NCBI GenBank assembly: GCA_002491605.1
Contig: DKWG01000033.1
Coordinates: 5,026 to 37,681, forward strand
DNA length: 32,656 nucleotides
Direction of reading: 5' to 3'
From: Ruminococcus sp. UBA7158
GTDB lineage: Bacteria > Bacillota > Clostridia > Oscillospirales > Ruminococcaceae
The notes beneath the pieces were generated by a model. The model searched no databases, had not been told where the DNA came from, and was given only the letters and a program-made list of their open reading frames with translations. Position numbers and translations under genes: made by a program. Shown here piece by piece: positions 14,438 to 22,651 of this stretch (its first letter is position 1; each line of letters begins with the position of its first letter).

Positions 14438-15346
14438 ATGAGCGGTATTTTAAACGCATTGGAGCTTTTGTGCGGCGAAATTAAAGAGTCCTTTGAAAGA
14501 ATGAGCGAGCAGGACTTGCATTCAATTGACGAGATTAGATTAAGAGCAGGAAAAAATATCACGGTAACAGTCGGTTCTAAGGACTTATTTGTCACTGACA
14601 CCGGTGCCGTTACAAACGACATTTCATCAGGACTTATATCTAAGGAATCCGACATTGAATATGCTTTTAAAGCCGCCTTTTCTTATTCATTGCACAGCTA
14701 TTCAAAGGAGCTGGCAATGGGATACATAACCACAAAGGGCGGCAACAGAGTTGGGATATGCGGCACTGCCGTTGTGTCGAGCAATAAATACTCAGATGTT
14801 GATACAGTCAAATATATTTCATCTATAAACATAAGGATTTCAAGGCAGATAACAGGCTTTGCAGACGAGCTGTGCAGAAGATGCTTTTTAAACGGACTGT
14901 CAAGCGTTTTGATAATAGGAACGCCTTCCTCCGGAAAGACCACACTTTTGAGAGATACAGCGAGAATTCTTGGTGACAAGCACAAGCTTTCGATTGTAGA
15001 CGAGCAAAATGAAATATCCGCAACATATAGAAACAAGCCGCAGAACGACGTCGGCACACTTTCGGACGTATTTGTCGGATATCCGAAGCATATCGGCATT
15101 TTAACAGCTATAAGAGTTATGTCGCCGAAGCTACTTATAGTGGACGAGATCGGAACAGAATATGAATGTGACGCTTTAGAGTCTGCGGTACACTCGGGCG
15201 TTAAGCTGATAACCGCTGTTCACGGAGATTCACTGGAGGGTACATTAAAAAGGAAAACGCTCAGCAGACTTATTGAGCTTGGCGCATTCGACTATGCAGC
15301 AGTTCTTCATGAAGGCTTCAAGTACGAGCTTATTAAGCTTCAATAA
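14438..15346 (+). CDS. spoIIIAA: Stage III sporulation protein AA, secretion-type ATPase
   Basis: The 302-residue protein is the cytoplasmic ATPase of the SpoIIIA-SpoIIQ channel, related to type II/IV secretion ATPases. The Walker A motif is GTPSSGKTT at 161-169 and the Walker B motif LLIVDEIG at 232-239; VRIGICGT-like and RISRQI segments typical of SpoIIIAA lie before the P-loop. It acts in the mother cell during engulfment, powering the complex that keeps the forespore active. AAGAGGTGG sits ahead of ATG 14438. It is the first gene of a complete spoIIIAA-AH operon and overlaps spoIIIAB by one base. Confidence 0.95.
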   Translation: MSGILNALELLCGEIKESFERMSEQDLHSIDEIRLRAGKNITVTVGSKDLFVTDTGAVTNDISSGLISKESDIEYAFKAAFSYSLHSYSKELAMGYITTKGGNRVGICGTAVVSSNKYSDVDTVKYISSINIRISRQITGFADELCRRCFLNGLSSVLIIGTPSSGKTTLLRDTARILGDKHKLSIVDEQNEISATYRNKPQNDVGTLSDVFVGYPKHIGILTAIRVMSPKLLIVDEIGTEYECDALESAVHSGVKLITAVHGDSLEGTLKRKTLSRLIELGAFDYAAVLHEGFKYELIKLQ

Positions 15347-15834
15347 TGCTCAAGCTTATACTTTCATCGGCGATTATAACCGTGAGCTTTTTGACGGCTT
15401 TCGATATCGTAAAGCAGGAGTCAAAAAAGGTTCGGCAAATTGGGGAGCTGATCTTAGTTGTAAGGCAAATGATTTCGCTTATAACGTTTTCGTCAATGGA
15501 CGTCTATCAGCTGTGCGAAACCTGCTTCAGCTCAAGAAAGGAATGTGACTATTCGCATTTCCTTTCAATTCGCCGAGATTTTCCGTCAGAGTGGGCAAGA
15601 GCCTGCGAGCTGACTTTTGCTGATATTGATAAAAGGGTTTTAGACTCTTTGTCGATGGTCTCAAATTTTTTAGGTGCATATGATTCTGAGTCTCAAATAT
15701 CAGGGCTGAGCGCAGTTTTGGATGAAATAACTGCTGTACACGCTGAACTCAGCTCGAAGTTAGAGAAAAACAGGCGGCTGTATCTGAGCTTAGGCGCATT
15801 TGCAGGGCTTATGCTTTGCCTTATTGTAATATGA
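15346..15834 (+). CDS. spoIIIAB: Stage III sporulation protein AB
   Basis: The 162-residue protein has an N-terminal membrane helix (about 2-19), a helical soluble middle resembling the GspF-type secretion inner-membrane protein, and a C-terminal helix (about 145-162, LGAFAGLMLCLIVI). Family motifs visible are an early RQIGELI and the late LSSKLEKNRRLY. It is thought to act as the platform subunit next to SpoIIIAA. The start codon shares a base with the spoIIIAA stop (TAATG). A 115-base gap before spoIIIAC follows, which is unusual in this otherwise tight operon. Confidence 0.92.
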   Translation: MLKLILSSAIITVSFLTAFDIVKQESKKVRQIGELILVVRQMISLITFSSMDVYQLCETCFSSRKECDYSHFLSIRRDFPSEWARACELTFADIDKRVLDSLSMVSNFLGAYDSESQISGLSAVLDEITAVHAELSSKLEKNRRLYLSLGAFAGLMLCLIVI

Positions 15835-15949
15835 TTGACTCAGCCGAGGAATCGTCTGTCAGTTAAGCGGATTTTAGTATTGCCGGCAGTGTGCTGTGTT
15901 GACATGAATTTTATCAGCAAGTTTTCAAGATTAATGTGAGGGTTAACAA

Positions 15950-16144
15950 ATGGATGTAGATCTGATTTTTAAAATTGCCGGTGTCGGAATAATAGTTGCT
16001 GTACTCAGCCAGCTTCTCAAGCGTTCTGAGAGAGACGAGCAGGCGCTTATGATAACAATTGCCGGTCTTGTAATAGTGATGCTTATGCTTGTCAGTGAGA
16101 TATCGACGCTTTTCGATACCATCAAGCGTACCTTTGGATTCTAA
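15950..16144 (+). CDS. spoIIIAC: Stage III sporulation protein AC
   Basis: This 64-residue protein has two membrane helices (about 4-22 and 34-52) with the conserved LIFKIAGVGIIVAVL start and the RSERDEQA loop typical of SpoIIIAC. It is an integral membrane part of the SpoIIIA complex. GAGGG precedes the ATG. It is followed with no gap by spoIIIAD, whose ATG is the next codon after this stop. Confidence 0.93.
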   Translation: MDVDLIFKIAGVGIIVAVLSQLLKRSERDEQALMITIAGLVIVMLMLVSEISTLFDTIKRTFGF

Positions 16145-16537
16145 ATGAATATAATTGCCATATGTATAATATGTATAGCTGCCGCTGTATTGGCTAAGAC
16201 AGTCGGCGAAGCAAACCGTGATTTTGCCGTTCTTATCTCAATAGCGGCTGTTATTGTAGTAGCTTTCTCGATAATAGACTCTATGGGACAGGCTCTGACT
16301 AAGCTAAGAAGCACGGCTATTGAGTCCAATATAAGCGCTGATTATATTCTGATTGCATTGAAGGTATTGGGAATATCGTATGTATGCGAGGTAACATCAT
16401 CGTGCTGCCGAGACTGCGGTGAATCAGCGCTTGCTTCTATTATAGACATTTCAGGGAGAATTGCCATGTCGCTGATATGTCTGCCGCTTGTAGATAGATT
16501 TATAGACGTTATAAAGAGCATATTAGAGCTTGTATGA
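16145..16537 (+). CDS. spoIIIAD: Stage III sporulation protein AD
   Basis: The 130-residue membrane protein has about four helices and is a paralogue-like relative of SpoIIIAC. The conserved segment YILIALKVLGISYVCEV is followed by CCRDCGESALASII, then a last helix (SLICLPLVDRFIDVIKSI). It is part of the membrane core of the SpoIIIA channel. The start is directly after the spoIIIAC stop, implying translational coupling because only a weak GGAT precedes it. Confidence 0.93.
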   Translation: MNIIAICIICIAAAVLAKTVGEANRDFAVLISIAAVIVVAFSIIDSMGQALTKLRSTAIESNISADYILIALKVLGISYVCEVTSSCCRDCGESALASIIDISGRIAMSLICLPLVDRFIDVIKSILELV

Positions 16538-16553
16538 AATATAGGATGAAGAT

Positions 16554-17657
16554 ATGAAAAGGATGTTAACAGCAATAAATACAGCAGTTCTCGCTTTCAT
16601 GCTTGCGATCTTTTTAGCAAGCAGTGCATATGCCGCTTCAAACGATGGCTATAGCTACGACTTGAACATCGACGACATCGGAAGCTGTGAAGACTTTTTA
16701 GATGAAAACGGAATTGATGTGAGCGATCCTTCGACTATAAAAAACCTCACTGCCGATTCCTTGCTCACACACTTTTTGAAGGTGTTTAGGTCGTCATTGA
16801 AAAACCCGGCAAAGATGTTCTTAGCAGTTTTAGTGCTTTCGCTGATATGCGAAGCGGTTGTATCAGTATCAACAAAAACAGGTCTGAACGGTGAGATATT
16901 TGCCATAATATGCTTTTTAACTGTTTCGCCGATGGTTATGGCTTCATTTTCAGATGTTATAAGCGCAATGAAATCACAGCAGACCTTTATGACAGCGTAT
17001 TTACCTGCCTTTGCCGCAATAACAGCGGCATCAGGTAACGCATCCGGAGCAATTACATACAACGCCATACTCCTTTACACATCAGAAGCCGTCACCATGC
17101 TTGCCGGCAGCCTTTTAAAGCCGCTTACAGGGATTATGCTTGTTATGAGCTGCACGGGCGCCATCAATCCTGAGCTTACAAACCTGGCTTCATCCGTAAA
17201 AAGGTTTATGACAACTATTATAGGTCTGATCATGACAGTGTTCGTAGGTGTTATAAGCTTGCAGGCTGCTGTAGGCAGGTCTGGAAACGAAATAGCTCTT
17301 AAGGCAGGAAAGTATCTTGTCTCAAGCTTTGTACCCATCATAGGAATGTCGCTTTCGGAGTCATATAAAACCGTAAGACTGAGCCTAAGTGCAATGAGGT
17401 CGGCATTGGGTGCTGTCGGAATAGTTGTTATAGTAGTCATCTTGAGCGTTCCGATTATATCGATGTGTGTATATAAGATTATGTTTATTCTCTTAGACTG
17501 GACTTGCTCTATGACAGGCTCAAAAACGCTTGCGACTCTTATGCGAGGTATTGCCGACGTTTACTCGATGGTAATAACAATTCTTTTAATATACGCATTG
17601 ATGTTTTTGATATCCACAGGAGTAATGATTTTGATAGGCGGTGAAGCTTATATATGA
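16554..17657 (+). CDS. spoIIIAE: Stage III sporulation protein AE
   Basis: The 367-residue polytopic protein has an N-terminal signal-like helix (about 5-24, ending SAYAAS), an extracellular stretch rich in Asp (about 25-75), then about seven membrane helices. The middle region includes YLPAFAAITAASG and LVMSCTGAINPEL, typical of SpoIIIAE. It is the largest membrane subunit of the channel complex. AGGATGAAG precedes the ATG. Its stop overlaps the spoIIIAF start (ATGA). Confidence 0.93.
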   Translation: MKRMLTAINTAVLAFMLAIFLASSAYAASNDGYSYDLNIDDIGSCEDFLDENGIDVSDPSTIKNLTADSLLTHFLKVFRSSLKNPAKMFLAVLVLSLICEAVVSVSTKTGLNGEIFAIICFLTVSPMVMASFSDVISAMKSQQTFMTAYLPAFAAITAASGNASGAITYNAILLYTSEAVTMLAGSLLKPLTGIMLVMSCTGAINPELTNLASSVKRFMTTIIGLIMTVFVGVISLQAAVGRSGNEIALKAGKYLVSSFVPIIGMSLSESYKTVRLSLSAMRSALGAVGIVVIVVILSVPIISMCVYKIMFILLDWTCSMTGSKTLATLMRGIADVYSMVITILLIYALMFLISTGVMILIGGEAYI

Positions 17658-18133
17658 CTATGATAAAAAATATCACCTTGTCGATATGTATACTTTCGCT
17701 CGTCTATGTGGTTCTGACAGTTTTAACGCCGGATCGCTACAAGCAGAAAATGCGCTATGTCGTATCTTTGCTGACAGCGCTTACAATAGCCGCTGCGGTT
17801 CTTGGAACGGATATTTCGCTTCCTAAAGACTTTATCAAAAGCTACGGCGATTTGAACGGGTATGTAAACGCCGACGATATGGTTATTAATCAGCTTGAAA
17901 GGAATCTTGAGGAGCACATTTTATCAATCCTAAATGAAAATGATCTTCCCATTGAAAAAATATCGGTGAAAGCTAATATCGACAGCGAAAGCTGCATATT
18001 TATTAGTAAAATAAGCCTGACCGTTTCAGGAGAAAGGGATGTATATGAACAAAGAATTAAAAAAACAGTGAAAGAAAGAATCGGGGACATAAGCTTGGAC
18101 CTGCATTTTTCGGAGGAAGCCGATGAATCTTGA
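17654..18133 (+). CDS. spoIIIAF: Stage III sporulation protein AF
   Basis: The 159-residue protein has two N-terminal membrane helices (about 5-24 and 33-50) joined by the short DRYKQKMRYV loop characteristic of SpoIIIAF, and a soluble C-terminal domain of about 105 residues that resembles the ring-building fold seen in this family. It ends in an acidic tail. It overlaps spoIIIAE by 4 bases and spoIIIAG by 11 bases, so expression is coupled. Confidence 0.9.
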   Translation: MTMIKNITLSICILSLVYVVLTVLTPDRYKQKMRYVVSLLTALTIAAAVLGTDISLPKDFIKSYGDLNGYVNADDMVINQLERNLEEHILSILNENDLPIEKISVKANIDSESCIFISKISLTVSGERDVYEQRIKKTVKERIGDISLDLHFSEEADES

Positions 18134-18632
18134 GTCGATAAAAGATGAGATTGTAAAAAGATTAAAGCTCTCAAAACGTCAGGTAACATATATAGCTATA
18201 GCGGCGATGGCTCTGATCCTTCTCATCGTATTGAACAGCTTTGAGAACACTCAGCCGTCGAGCGAAGGCTCAGACAAAAGCATTCCGTCTGCCGATGACA
18301 GCTATGAAAAATCGCTCACCGCTCAGCTTGAGAAGGTCATTTCAAAGATTGACGGAGTTGGAGAGGTTAGTATCATGTTGACAATGGAAGGCACATCGTC
18401 TTATGTTTATGTTCAGGATGTTGAGAAAGCGGATTTTGAATCAAAAAGTGAAACGGTTATAATAGGAAACAAGGAGGCATTGATAAAAAGTATAGAAAAT
18501 CCAAAGGTTAAAGGTGTTTTAATAGTCTGCGACGGAGGTGACAGCCCTGGAGTGAGAGAAAGGGTTATCAATGCGGTTTCGACCGTTTTAAATATATCAT
18601 CAAACAGAGTATACGTCACAAAGAAGAATTAA
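18123..18632 (+). CDS. spoIIIAG: Stage III sporulation protein AG
   Basis: This 169-residue protein has a basic N-terminus, one membrane helix (about 21-38), a low-complexity Ser/Asp linker and a C-terminal ring-building domain (about 60-168) with GVGEVSIMLTMEG and GVLIVCDGGDSPGVRERV. SpoIIIAG forms a large ring in the intermembrane space of the engulfed forespore, a counterpart of flagellar and type III secretion rings. CGGAGGAAG precedes the ATG. I looked upstream for the internal sigma-E promoter reported in B. subtilis and saw no convincing match. Confidence 0.93.
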   Translation: MNLESIKDEIVKRLKLSKRQVTYIAIAAMALILLIVLNSFENTQPSSEGSDKSIPSADDSYEKSLTAQLEKVISKIDGVGEVSIMLTMEGTSSYVYVQDVEKADFESKSETVIIGNKEALIKSIENPKVKGVLIVCDGGDSPGVRERVINAVSTVLNISSNRVYVTKKN

Positions 18633-18646
18633 GGAGAGATATCAGT

Positions 18647-19210
18647 ATGACTACAAGAAAATTAAAATTGAATTTCAACCTCGGCAAAAAGCACATCATT
18701 CTTGCCTGCCTGACACTTTTGCTCGGCATTGCAGTCTATGCCAATTATGAGCTTTCAAAGTCTGAGCTAAAGCCAACCGACGTTGTAAACGGCATCAACA
18801 TGAACTCAGCCTACGGCGAGCTTACATATGTAAACGGCACGCAGGTCTCAGATTACTCGTCAGACGACTACTTTGCTCAGGCAAGACTCAATAAGCTCAC
18901 ATCGAGAGATGAGGCAGTCGAAACGCTCAAAATGGTTTTAGGCGGCGGAGACATCACTAATGAGGAAATGGCAACATATGCAGACGATGCAATGGCTCTT
19001 TCATCGCAGATCGAAAGCGAGACAGTAATAGAGGACCTTATAAAGGCATCCGGCTTTGAGGACTGCGTTTGCTACTTAGACGGCGAAAATGCCAGCATTG
19101 TTGTAAAGTCAGACGGCTTGACATCAGCTCAGGTTGCACAGATTAAAGACATTTTACTTTCCGAAGTAAAAGTTCTGAATGAAAATATCAGAATTTTTGA
19201 AGTAAAATAG
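18647..19210 (+). CDS. spoIIIAH: Stage III sporulation protein AH
   Basis: The 187-residue protein has one membrane helix (about 16-31), a linker, and a C-terminal domain related to YscJ/FliF ring proteins (about 75-187), with ARLNKLTSRDEAVETL and a VVKSDGLTSAQVAQIKD segment. SpoIIIAH binds SpoIIQ from the forespore, bridging the two membranes; this is the last gene of the operon. AAGGAGAGA precedes the ATG. A perfect 15-base hairpin follows the stop. No spoIIQ gene is in this window. Confidence 0.93.
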   Translation: MTTRKLKLNFNLGKKHIILACLTLLLGIAVYANYELSKSELKPTDVVNGINMNSAYGELTYVNGTQVSDYSSDDYFAQARLNKLTSRDEAVETLKMVLGGGDITNEEMATYADDAMALSSQIESETVIEDLIKASGFEDCVCYLDGENASIVVKSDGLTSAQVAQIKDILLSEVKVLNENIRIFEVK

Positions 19211-19239
19211 TTGTCTAACGGCAACAATTATGCTATACT
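19211..19239 (+). promoter_or_regulatory. Sigma-A promoter for asp23, merged with the spoIIIAH terminator
   Basis: TTGTCT (19211-19216), exactly 17 bases, TATACT (19234-19239) with TGC just before. The -35 begins directly after the spoIIIAH stop and the -10 lies inside the left arm of the hairpin at 19233-19272. Confidence 0.6.
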
Positions 19240-19276
19240 GCTATATGTATAAGTTTGCATATAGCAGTATAGTTTA
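19233..19276 (+). terminator. Hairpin terminator after spoIIIAH
   Basis: CTATACTGCTATATG (19233-19247) pairs perfectly with CATATAGCAGTATAG (19258-19272) around a 10-base loop, followed by TTTATT. The T tail is short, so termination may be partial. Confidence 0.7.
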
Positions 19277-19372
19277 TTCAAAGCCCGATTGAACATCGGC
19301 TCAATGCTGTATGCAGTATTAATATTTATAAATTATTTTGTTTTTGGACGTATAAAGGAGGATATAAAGCTG

Positions 19373-19735
19373 ATGGAGGTTTCACAGAGAAGCAAAAAGG
19401 GAACGTTAAGAGTTTCGGAAAACGTTATAATATCCATTGCGAATAATGCTGCGATGGAGGTAGTCGGTGTATCAAAGATTTCGACAAAACCGTTTAACGT
19501 GCTTAAGCTCTTTTCAAGTAAAGTTTCCGGAAATGCGATAAGAGTAACAATGCTCGACGGAGTTGCAAAGATTTCAATGTCGATAATAGTTTTCAGCGGA
19601 TATAACGTTTCGTCGGTCTGCGAGCAGATTCAAGCAAAGGTTAAATCTGCTGTTCAGTCAATGACAGGCGTAACAGTGTCGAAGGTAAACGTTTCTGTTG
19701 TCGATGTTGATTTTTCGGAGAACCAGGGTAAATAG
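19373..19735 (+). CDS. Asp23/Gls24-family envelope protein
   Basis: The 120-residue product is a single Asp23/Gls24 (DUF322) domain: GTLRVSENVIISIANNAAMEV near the start, the AIRVTMLDGVAKISMSIIV beta hairpin, and the late VSKVNVSVVDVDF. Members are small soluble proteins linked to the cell envelope and alkaline stress; in Firmicutes a copy next to nusB is standard. ATG 19373 is preferred with AAAGGAGG (19354-19361); an upstream ATG at 19289 would add a hydrophobic leader that is not part of the family. Confidence 0.85.
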   Translation: MEVSQRSKKGTLRVSENVIISIANNAAMEVVGVSKISTKPFNVLKLFSSKVSGNAIRVTMLDGVAKISMSIIVFSGYNVSSVCEQIQAKVKSAVQSMTGVTVSKVNVSVVDVDFSENQGK

Positions 19736-19742
19736 CATATTT

Positions 19743-19769
19743 GCCAAGTCGTAAATAATACGGCTTGGC
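19743..19769 (+). terminator. Hairpin between asp23 and nusB
   Basis: GCCAAGTCGTA (19743-19753) pairs with TACGGCTTGGC (19759-19769) with one wobble and a 5-base loop, followed by TGTTGTGCGTTTT. The tail is a poor T run, so it may be an attenuator rather than a full stop. Confidence 0.5.
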
Positions 19770-19867
19770 TGTTGTGCGTTTTGCAGCGCAGATTGGCATA
19801 GAGCTAATCAATCGTAGCTGCAAAGCATTTTGATAACCTAAAGATTTTCATAGGGATGGAGAGTTTT

Positions 19868-20278
19868 ATGGGCGTTACAAGACATGACATTAGAGAATCA
19901 GAGTTTATACTCATCTTTGAAAAGTCTTTCCGTGAGGAAAGCATCGGCGAGCTTATCGAGATTTCTTTAGACAACGAAGCCGTCACCATCAACGACGAGG
20001 TTAAGCAAACTGTCGAAGGTGTTTTTTCAAAGCTTGACGAGATAGACAGCGTTATTGCAAGCTTCAGCAAAAAAAGAAGCATAGACAGAATACCGAAGAT
20101 CAACTTAGCTGCACTTCGCTTGGCTGTTTATGAGATTTTGTACGGAAGCGACAAGGCTCCTATGAAGGTAGCCATAAACGAAGCAGTCGGTTTGGTTAAA
20201 AAATACGCTCAGGACGCCGATGTTTCCTTTGTAAACGGCGTTTTGGGTGCTTACTCAAGGAGCTTAGAGAATAAGTAA
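19868..20278 (+). CDS. nusB: Transcription antitermination factor NusB
   Basis: The 136-residue all-helical protein has the NusB features: an N-terminal basic RHDIRESEFILIFE helix, and the C-terminal DRIPKINLAALRLAVYEILY followed by APMKVAINEAVGLVKKYA and FVNGVLGA. NusB pairs with NusE (S10) on boxA RNA to allow antitermination in rRNA operons. ATG 19868 is chosen with GGAGAG just ahead; ATG 19856 would give an added MESF but no binding site. Its stop shares a base with the next gene's ATG. Confidence 0.92.
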   Translation: MGVTRHDIRESEFILIFEKSFREESIGELIEISLDNEAVTINDEVKQTVEGVFSKLDEIDSVIASFSKKRSIDRIPKINLAALRLAVYEILYGSDKAPMKVAINEAVGLVKKYAQDADVSFVNGVLGAYSRSLENK

Positions 20279-21222
20279 TGCCGCTTTATTTGGGAATAGA
20301 CACAAGCAACTATACAACCTCAACGGCGGTATATAATTCCTCGTCCCGAAGTGTCTTTCAAAGCAAGAAGCTGCTTCCTGTTAAGGACGGTGAGCTTGGG
20401 CTTCGGCAGTCAGATGCAGTTTTTCATCACGTGAAGCAGTTCAGCGAGGTACTGAGCAGTTTAAAGCTATTTGACGACAGCATAACTGCCATCGGAGTTT
20501 CAAATGCGCCGAGAAGGATTGAAGGCTCGTATATGCCGTGCTTTTTGGTCGGAGAAACAATTGCCGAAAGTATGGCAGCGGCTTGCGGAGCAAGGATTTA
20601 TAAGACTTCTCATCAAGCAGGACATATACTCGCCGCTCTGTACTCCTGCGGCATGACAAAGCTGATCTATTCAGACAAGCCTTTTTTGGCTTTTCACGTC
20701 AGCGGAGGAACTACCGATTGCCTTTTAGCGGTTCCGGATAAGAACGAAGTTATTTCTGTTAAAGAGGTATCAACTTCGCTTGATTTAAAGGCGGGTCAGC
20801 TTATAGACCGAGTCGGAGTTATGCTGGGGCTGAAATTTCCGTGCGGAAAGGCGCTTGAGGCGTTGGCTAATCAGTCGACTGCAAGGTTTAAGATCAAGCC
20901 GACTTTAAAGGATGGATGCTGCTGCCTTTCGGGAGTTGAGAATAAGTGCGCAAAAATGCTGTCAGACGGCGCAAGCAAATGCGATATTGCGCTTTTTGTG
21001 CTTAAATATATCGAAGCGGTAATCTTTGAAATGACCAAGTATGCGCTGTCTGTTTACGGCGACATGAAGGTTATATATGCCGGCGGAGTTATGTCGGATA
21101 TGCTCATCAGGGACAAGCTGGCGCTCTCGTTTGACGCATACTTTGCCGAGCCTGAGTTTTCCTGCGACAACGCCGTGGGAACTGCCATATATGCTGCTGT
21201 AAAGGATGGGTGCATACTGTGA
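20278..21222 (+). CDS. Kae1/TsaD-like paralogue (ASKHA fold)
   Basis: The 314-residue protein has the Kae1/TsaD (old name 'O-sialoglycoprotein endopeptidase', M22) fold: GIDTSNYTTSTAV at the start, the metal-binding HxxxH as His112 and His116 (SHQAGH), SGGTTDC at 142-148, and AGGVMSDMLIRDKL near the end. True TsaD makes the threonylcarbamoyl modification t6A of tRNA and carries SGGHT; here His is Thr, and the protein is about 25 residues shorter. Clostridia commonly have such a second copy beside nusB or xseA, with unknown function. It is coupled to nusB (1-base overlap) and to xseA (GTGA overlap). I would not call it tsaD without finding another copy elsewhere. Confidence 0.75.
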   Translation: MPLYLGIDTSNYTTSTAVYNSSSRSVFQSKKLLPVKDGELGLRQSDAVFHHVKQFSEVLSSLKLFDDSITAIGVSNAPRRIEGSYMPCFLVGETIAESMAAACGARIYKTSHQAGHILAALYSCGMTKLIYSDKPFLAFHVSGGTTDCLLAVPDKNEVISVKEVSTSLDLKAGQLIDRVGVMLGLKFPCGKALEALANQSTARFKIKPTLKDGCCCLSGVENKCAKMLSDGASKCDIALFVLKYIEAVIFEMTKYALSVYGDMKVIYAGGVMSDMLIRDKLALSFDAYFAEPEFSCDNAVGTAIYAAVKDGCIL

Positions 21223-22403
21223 ATTCAATACTAACGGTTTCAGCTGTAAACGCATATATAGCTTTTAAGCTTAAAAACGATCCCAAGCTCAAGGGAATTG
21301 CCGTCAGCGGCGAAATAAGCGACATTACTGTAAATCAAACCTCCGGACATATGTATTTTTCAATTACCGACGGCAAGTCGTACATCAAGGCCGTTATGTT
21401 TTCGTCAAACGTTGCAAGGCTTCGATTTACTCCGTATGTCGGAATGAGCATTATTGCTTTCGGCGGTATTGACGTATATGAGCGCTCGGGTGTGTATCAG
21501 ATTGTATGCACGCAGATTATGCCGAGCGGAGAGGGCGCCGAGCGTTTAGCGCTTTTAAAGCTTCGTGACGAGCTTGAGAGCCAAGGCGTATTCTCAAAGC
21601 CAAAAAGGGAATTGCCGAGACACCCTGCGAAAATCGCAGTTGTAACATCACAGTCCGGTGCGGCTATTCATGACATTGAAGCGGTTGCTGCAAGGCGTTA
21701 TCCGTTTGCCTGCGTTACACTGTTTGACGCTTTGGTTCAGGGAGCTTCAGCGCCGCAGAGCATTTCAGATGCGTTGGCAATGGCTGATAAGTCTGATGCG
21801 GACGTCATTATTTTGACAAGAGGCGGCGGCTCTGTAGGCGATTTATCCTGCTTCAACACCAAAACTGCCGTTATGGCGGTGTATAATTGCAAAAAACCTG
21901 TAGTCTGCGCTGTCGGTCACGAAATCGATTATACACTTTGCGATTTGGCGGCAGATTTCAGAGCGCCTACACCATCGGCGGCTGCTGAGCTGTGTACTCC
22001 TGATATCAAAGATATTTACTCAACCGTCTTATCGTTAAGGGACAATATAACATCGTCTGCAACAAAGAGGGTCGACTCATTCAGCTCAAAAGTGAGCGGT
22101 ATGACAGAGCTGCTTACGGCGTATTCACCCGTGAGAAGGATATCGTCTATGTCATATGAGATAACGCTGTTGAAAAACTCAATAGCATCAGCTGCTGCGG
22201 CAAGGATTTCTTCGGCTGAGAATTCGGTGAAAGGCCTTAACGGCATAATTTCATCGGCTGATCCCATGCTTATGGCATCAAAAGGATATGCACTTATCTA
22301 TCAGAACGACGAAATTGTAACCCGAGTTACCGGACTGAGCGGAGTTATCGATATCAAAATGAGGGACGGAAGCATATCCGCCCGAATTATCAATGATGAA
22401 TAA
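21219..22403 (+). CDS. xseA: Exodeoxyribonuclease VII large subunit
   Basis: The 394-residue protein begins with an OB-fold DNA-binding domain (about 1-95), followed by the catalytic core with KIAVVTSQSGAAIHDI, RGGGSVGDL and AVGHEIDYTLCDLAADFRAPTPSAAAE, then a long helical C-terminal arm. With XseB it degrades single-stranded DNA to short oligonucleotides. GTG 21219 overlaps the preceding stop; AAAGGATGG lies just upstream. At about 394 residues it is a little shorter than the usual 400-450, with the helical arm reduced. Confidence 0.93.
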   Translation: MNSILTVSAVNAYIAFKLKNDPKLKGIAVSGEISDITVNQTSGHMYFSITDGKSYIKAVMFSSNVARLRFTPYVGMSIIAFGGIDVYERSGVYQIVCTQIMPSGEGAERLALLKLRDELESQGVFSKPKRELPRHPAKIAVVTSQSGAAIHDIEAVAARRYPFACVTLFDALVQGASAPQSISDALAMADKSDADVIILTRGGGSVGDLSCFNTKTAVMAVYNCKKPVVCAVGHEIDYTLCDLAADFRAPTPSAAAELCTPDIKDIYSTVLSLRDNITSSATKRVDSFSSKVSGMTELLTAYSPVRRISSMSYEITLLKNSIASAAAARISSAENSVKGLNGIISSADPMLMASKGYALIYQNDEIVTRVTGLSGVIDIKMRDGSISARIINDE

Positions 22404-22464
22404 GTTTGTGTCTTTCATATATCGACACGAATTTGACTTTGTACGAAAGGCACGGTCACAACAA

Positions 22465-22647
22465 ATGAATTTTGAAGAATCAATTCTAAGGTTAAAGGAA
22501 ATATGCAAGGCCCTCAACGATGAGAATACAACCCTTGAGGAGGTTGCAAAGCTTTATAAAGAGGGGATGAGCCTTAGTCAGACCTGCTTGGAGCAGATTG
22601 AGGAAGTAAAAAAAGACATAGCAGATTATAACAAGGAAGAGGTTTAA
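22465..22647 (+). CDS. xseB: Exodeoxyribonuclease VII small subunit
   Basis: The 60-residue helical protein matches XseB: FEESILRLKEICKAL, then TTLEEVAKLYKEGM, then CLEQIEEVKKDI. Several copies coat the helical arm of XseA. ATG 22465 fits the family length. The frame is open back to 22393 inside the xseA end, and the usual binding site is weak (GAAAGG about 14 bases upstream), so translation may depend on coupling. It lies 4 bases ahead of ispA. Confidence 0.9.
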   Translation: MNFEESILRLKEICKALNDENTTLEEVAKLYKEGMSLSQTCLEQIEEVKKDIADYNKEEV

Positions 22648-22651
22648 CGAT

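Noticed and set aside
15273..15548. 91-codon + strand frame across the spoIIIAA-spoIIIAB junction
   Set aside because: It is a shadow of two well-recognised genes in other frames.
16655..17068. 137-codon - strand frame inside spoIIIAE
   Set aside because: It is antisense to a clear spoIIIAE coding sequence and shows no domain of its own.
18050..18122. Possible internal sigma-E promoter ahead of spoIIIAG, as known in Bacillus
   Set aside because: GACATAA and CATTTTTC are spaced about 11 bases apart and match poorly; not supported.
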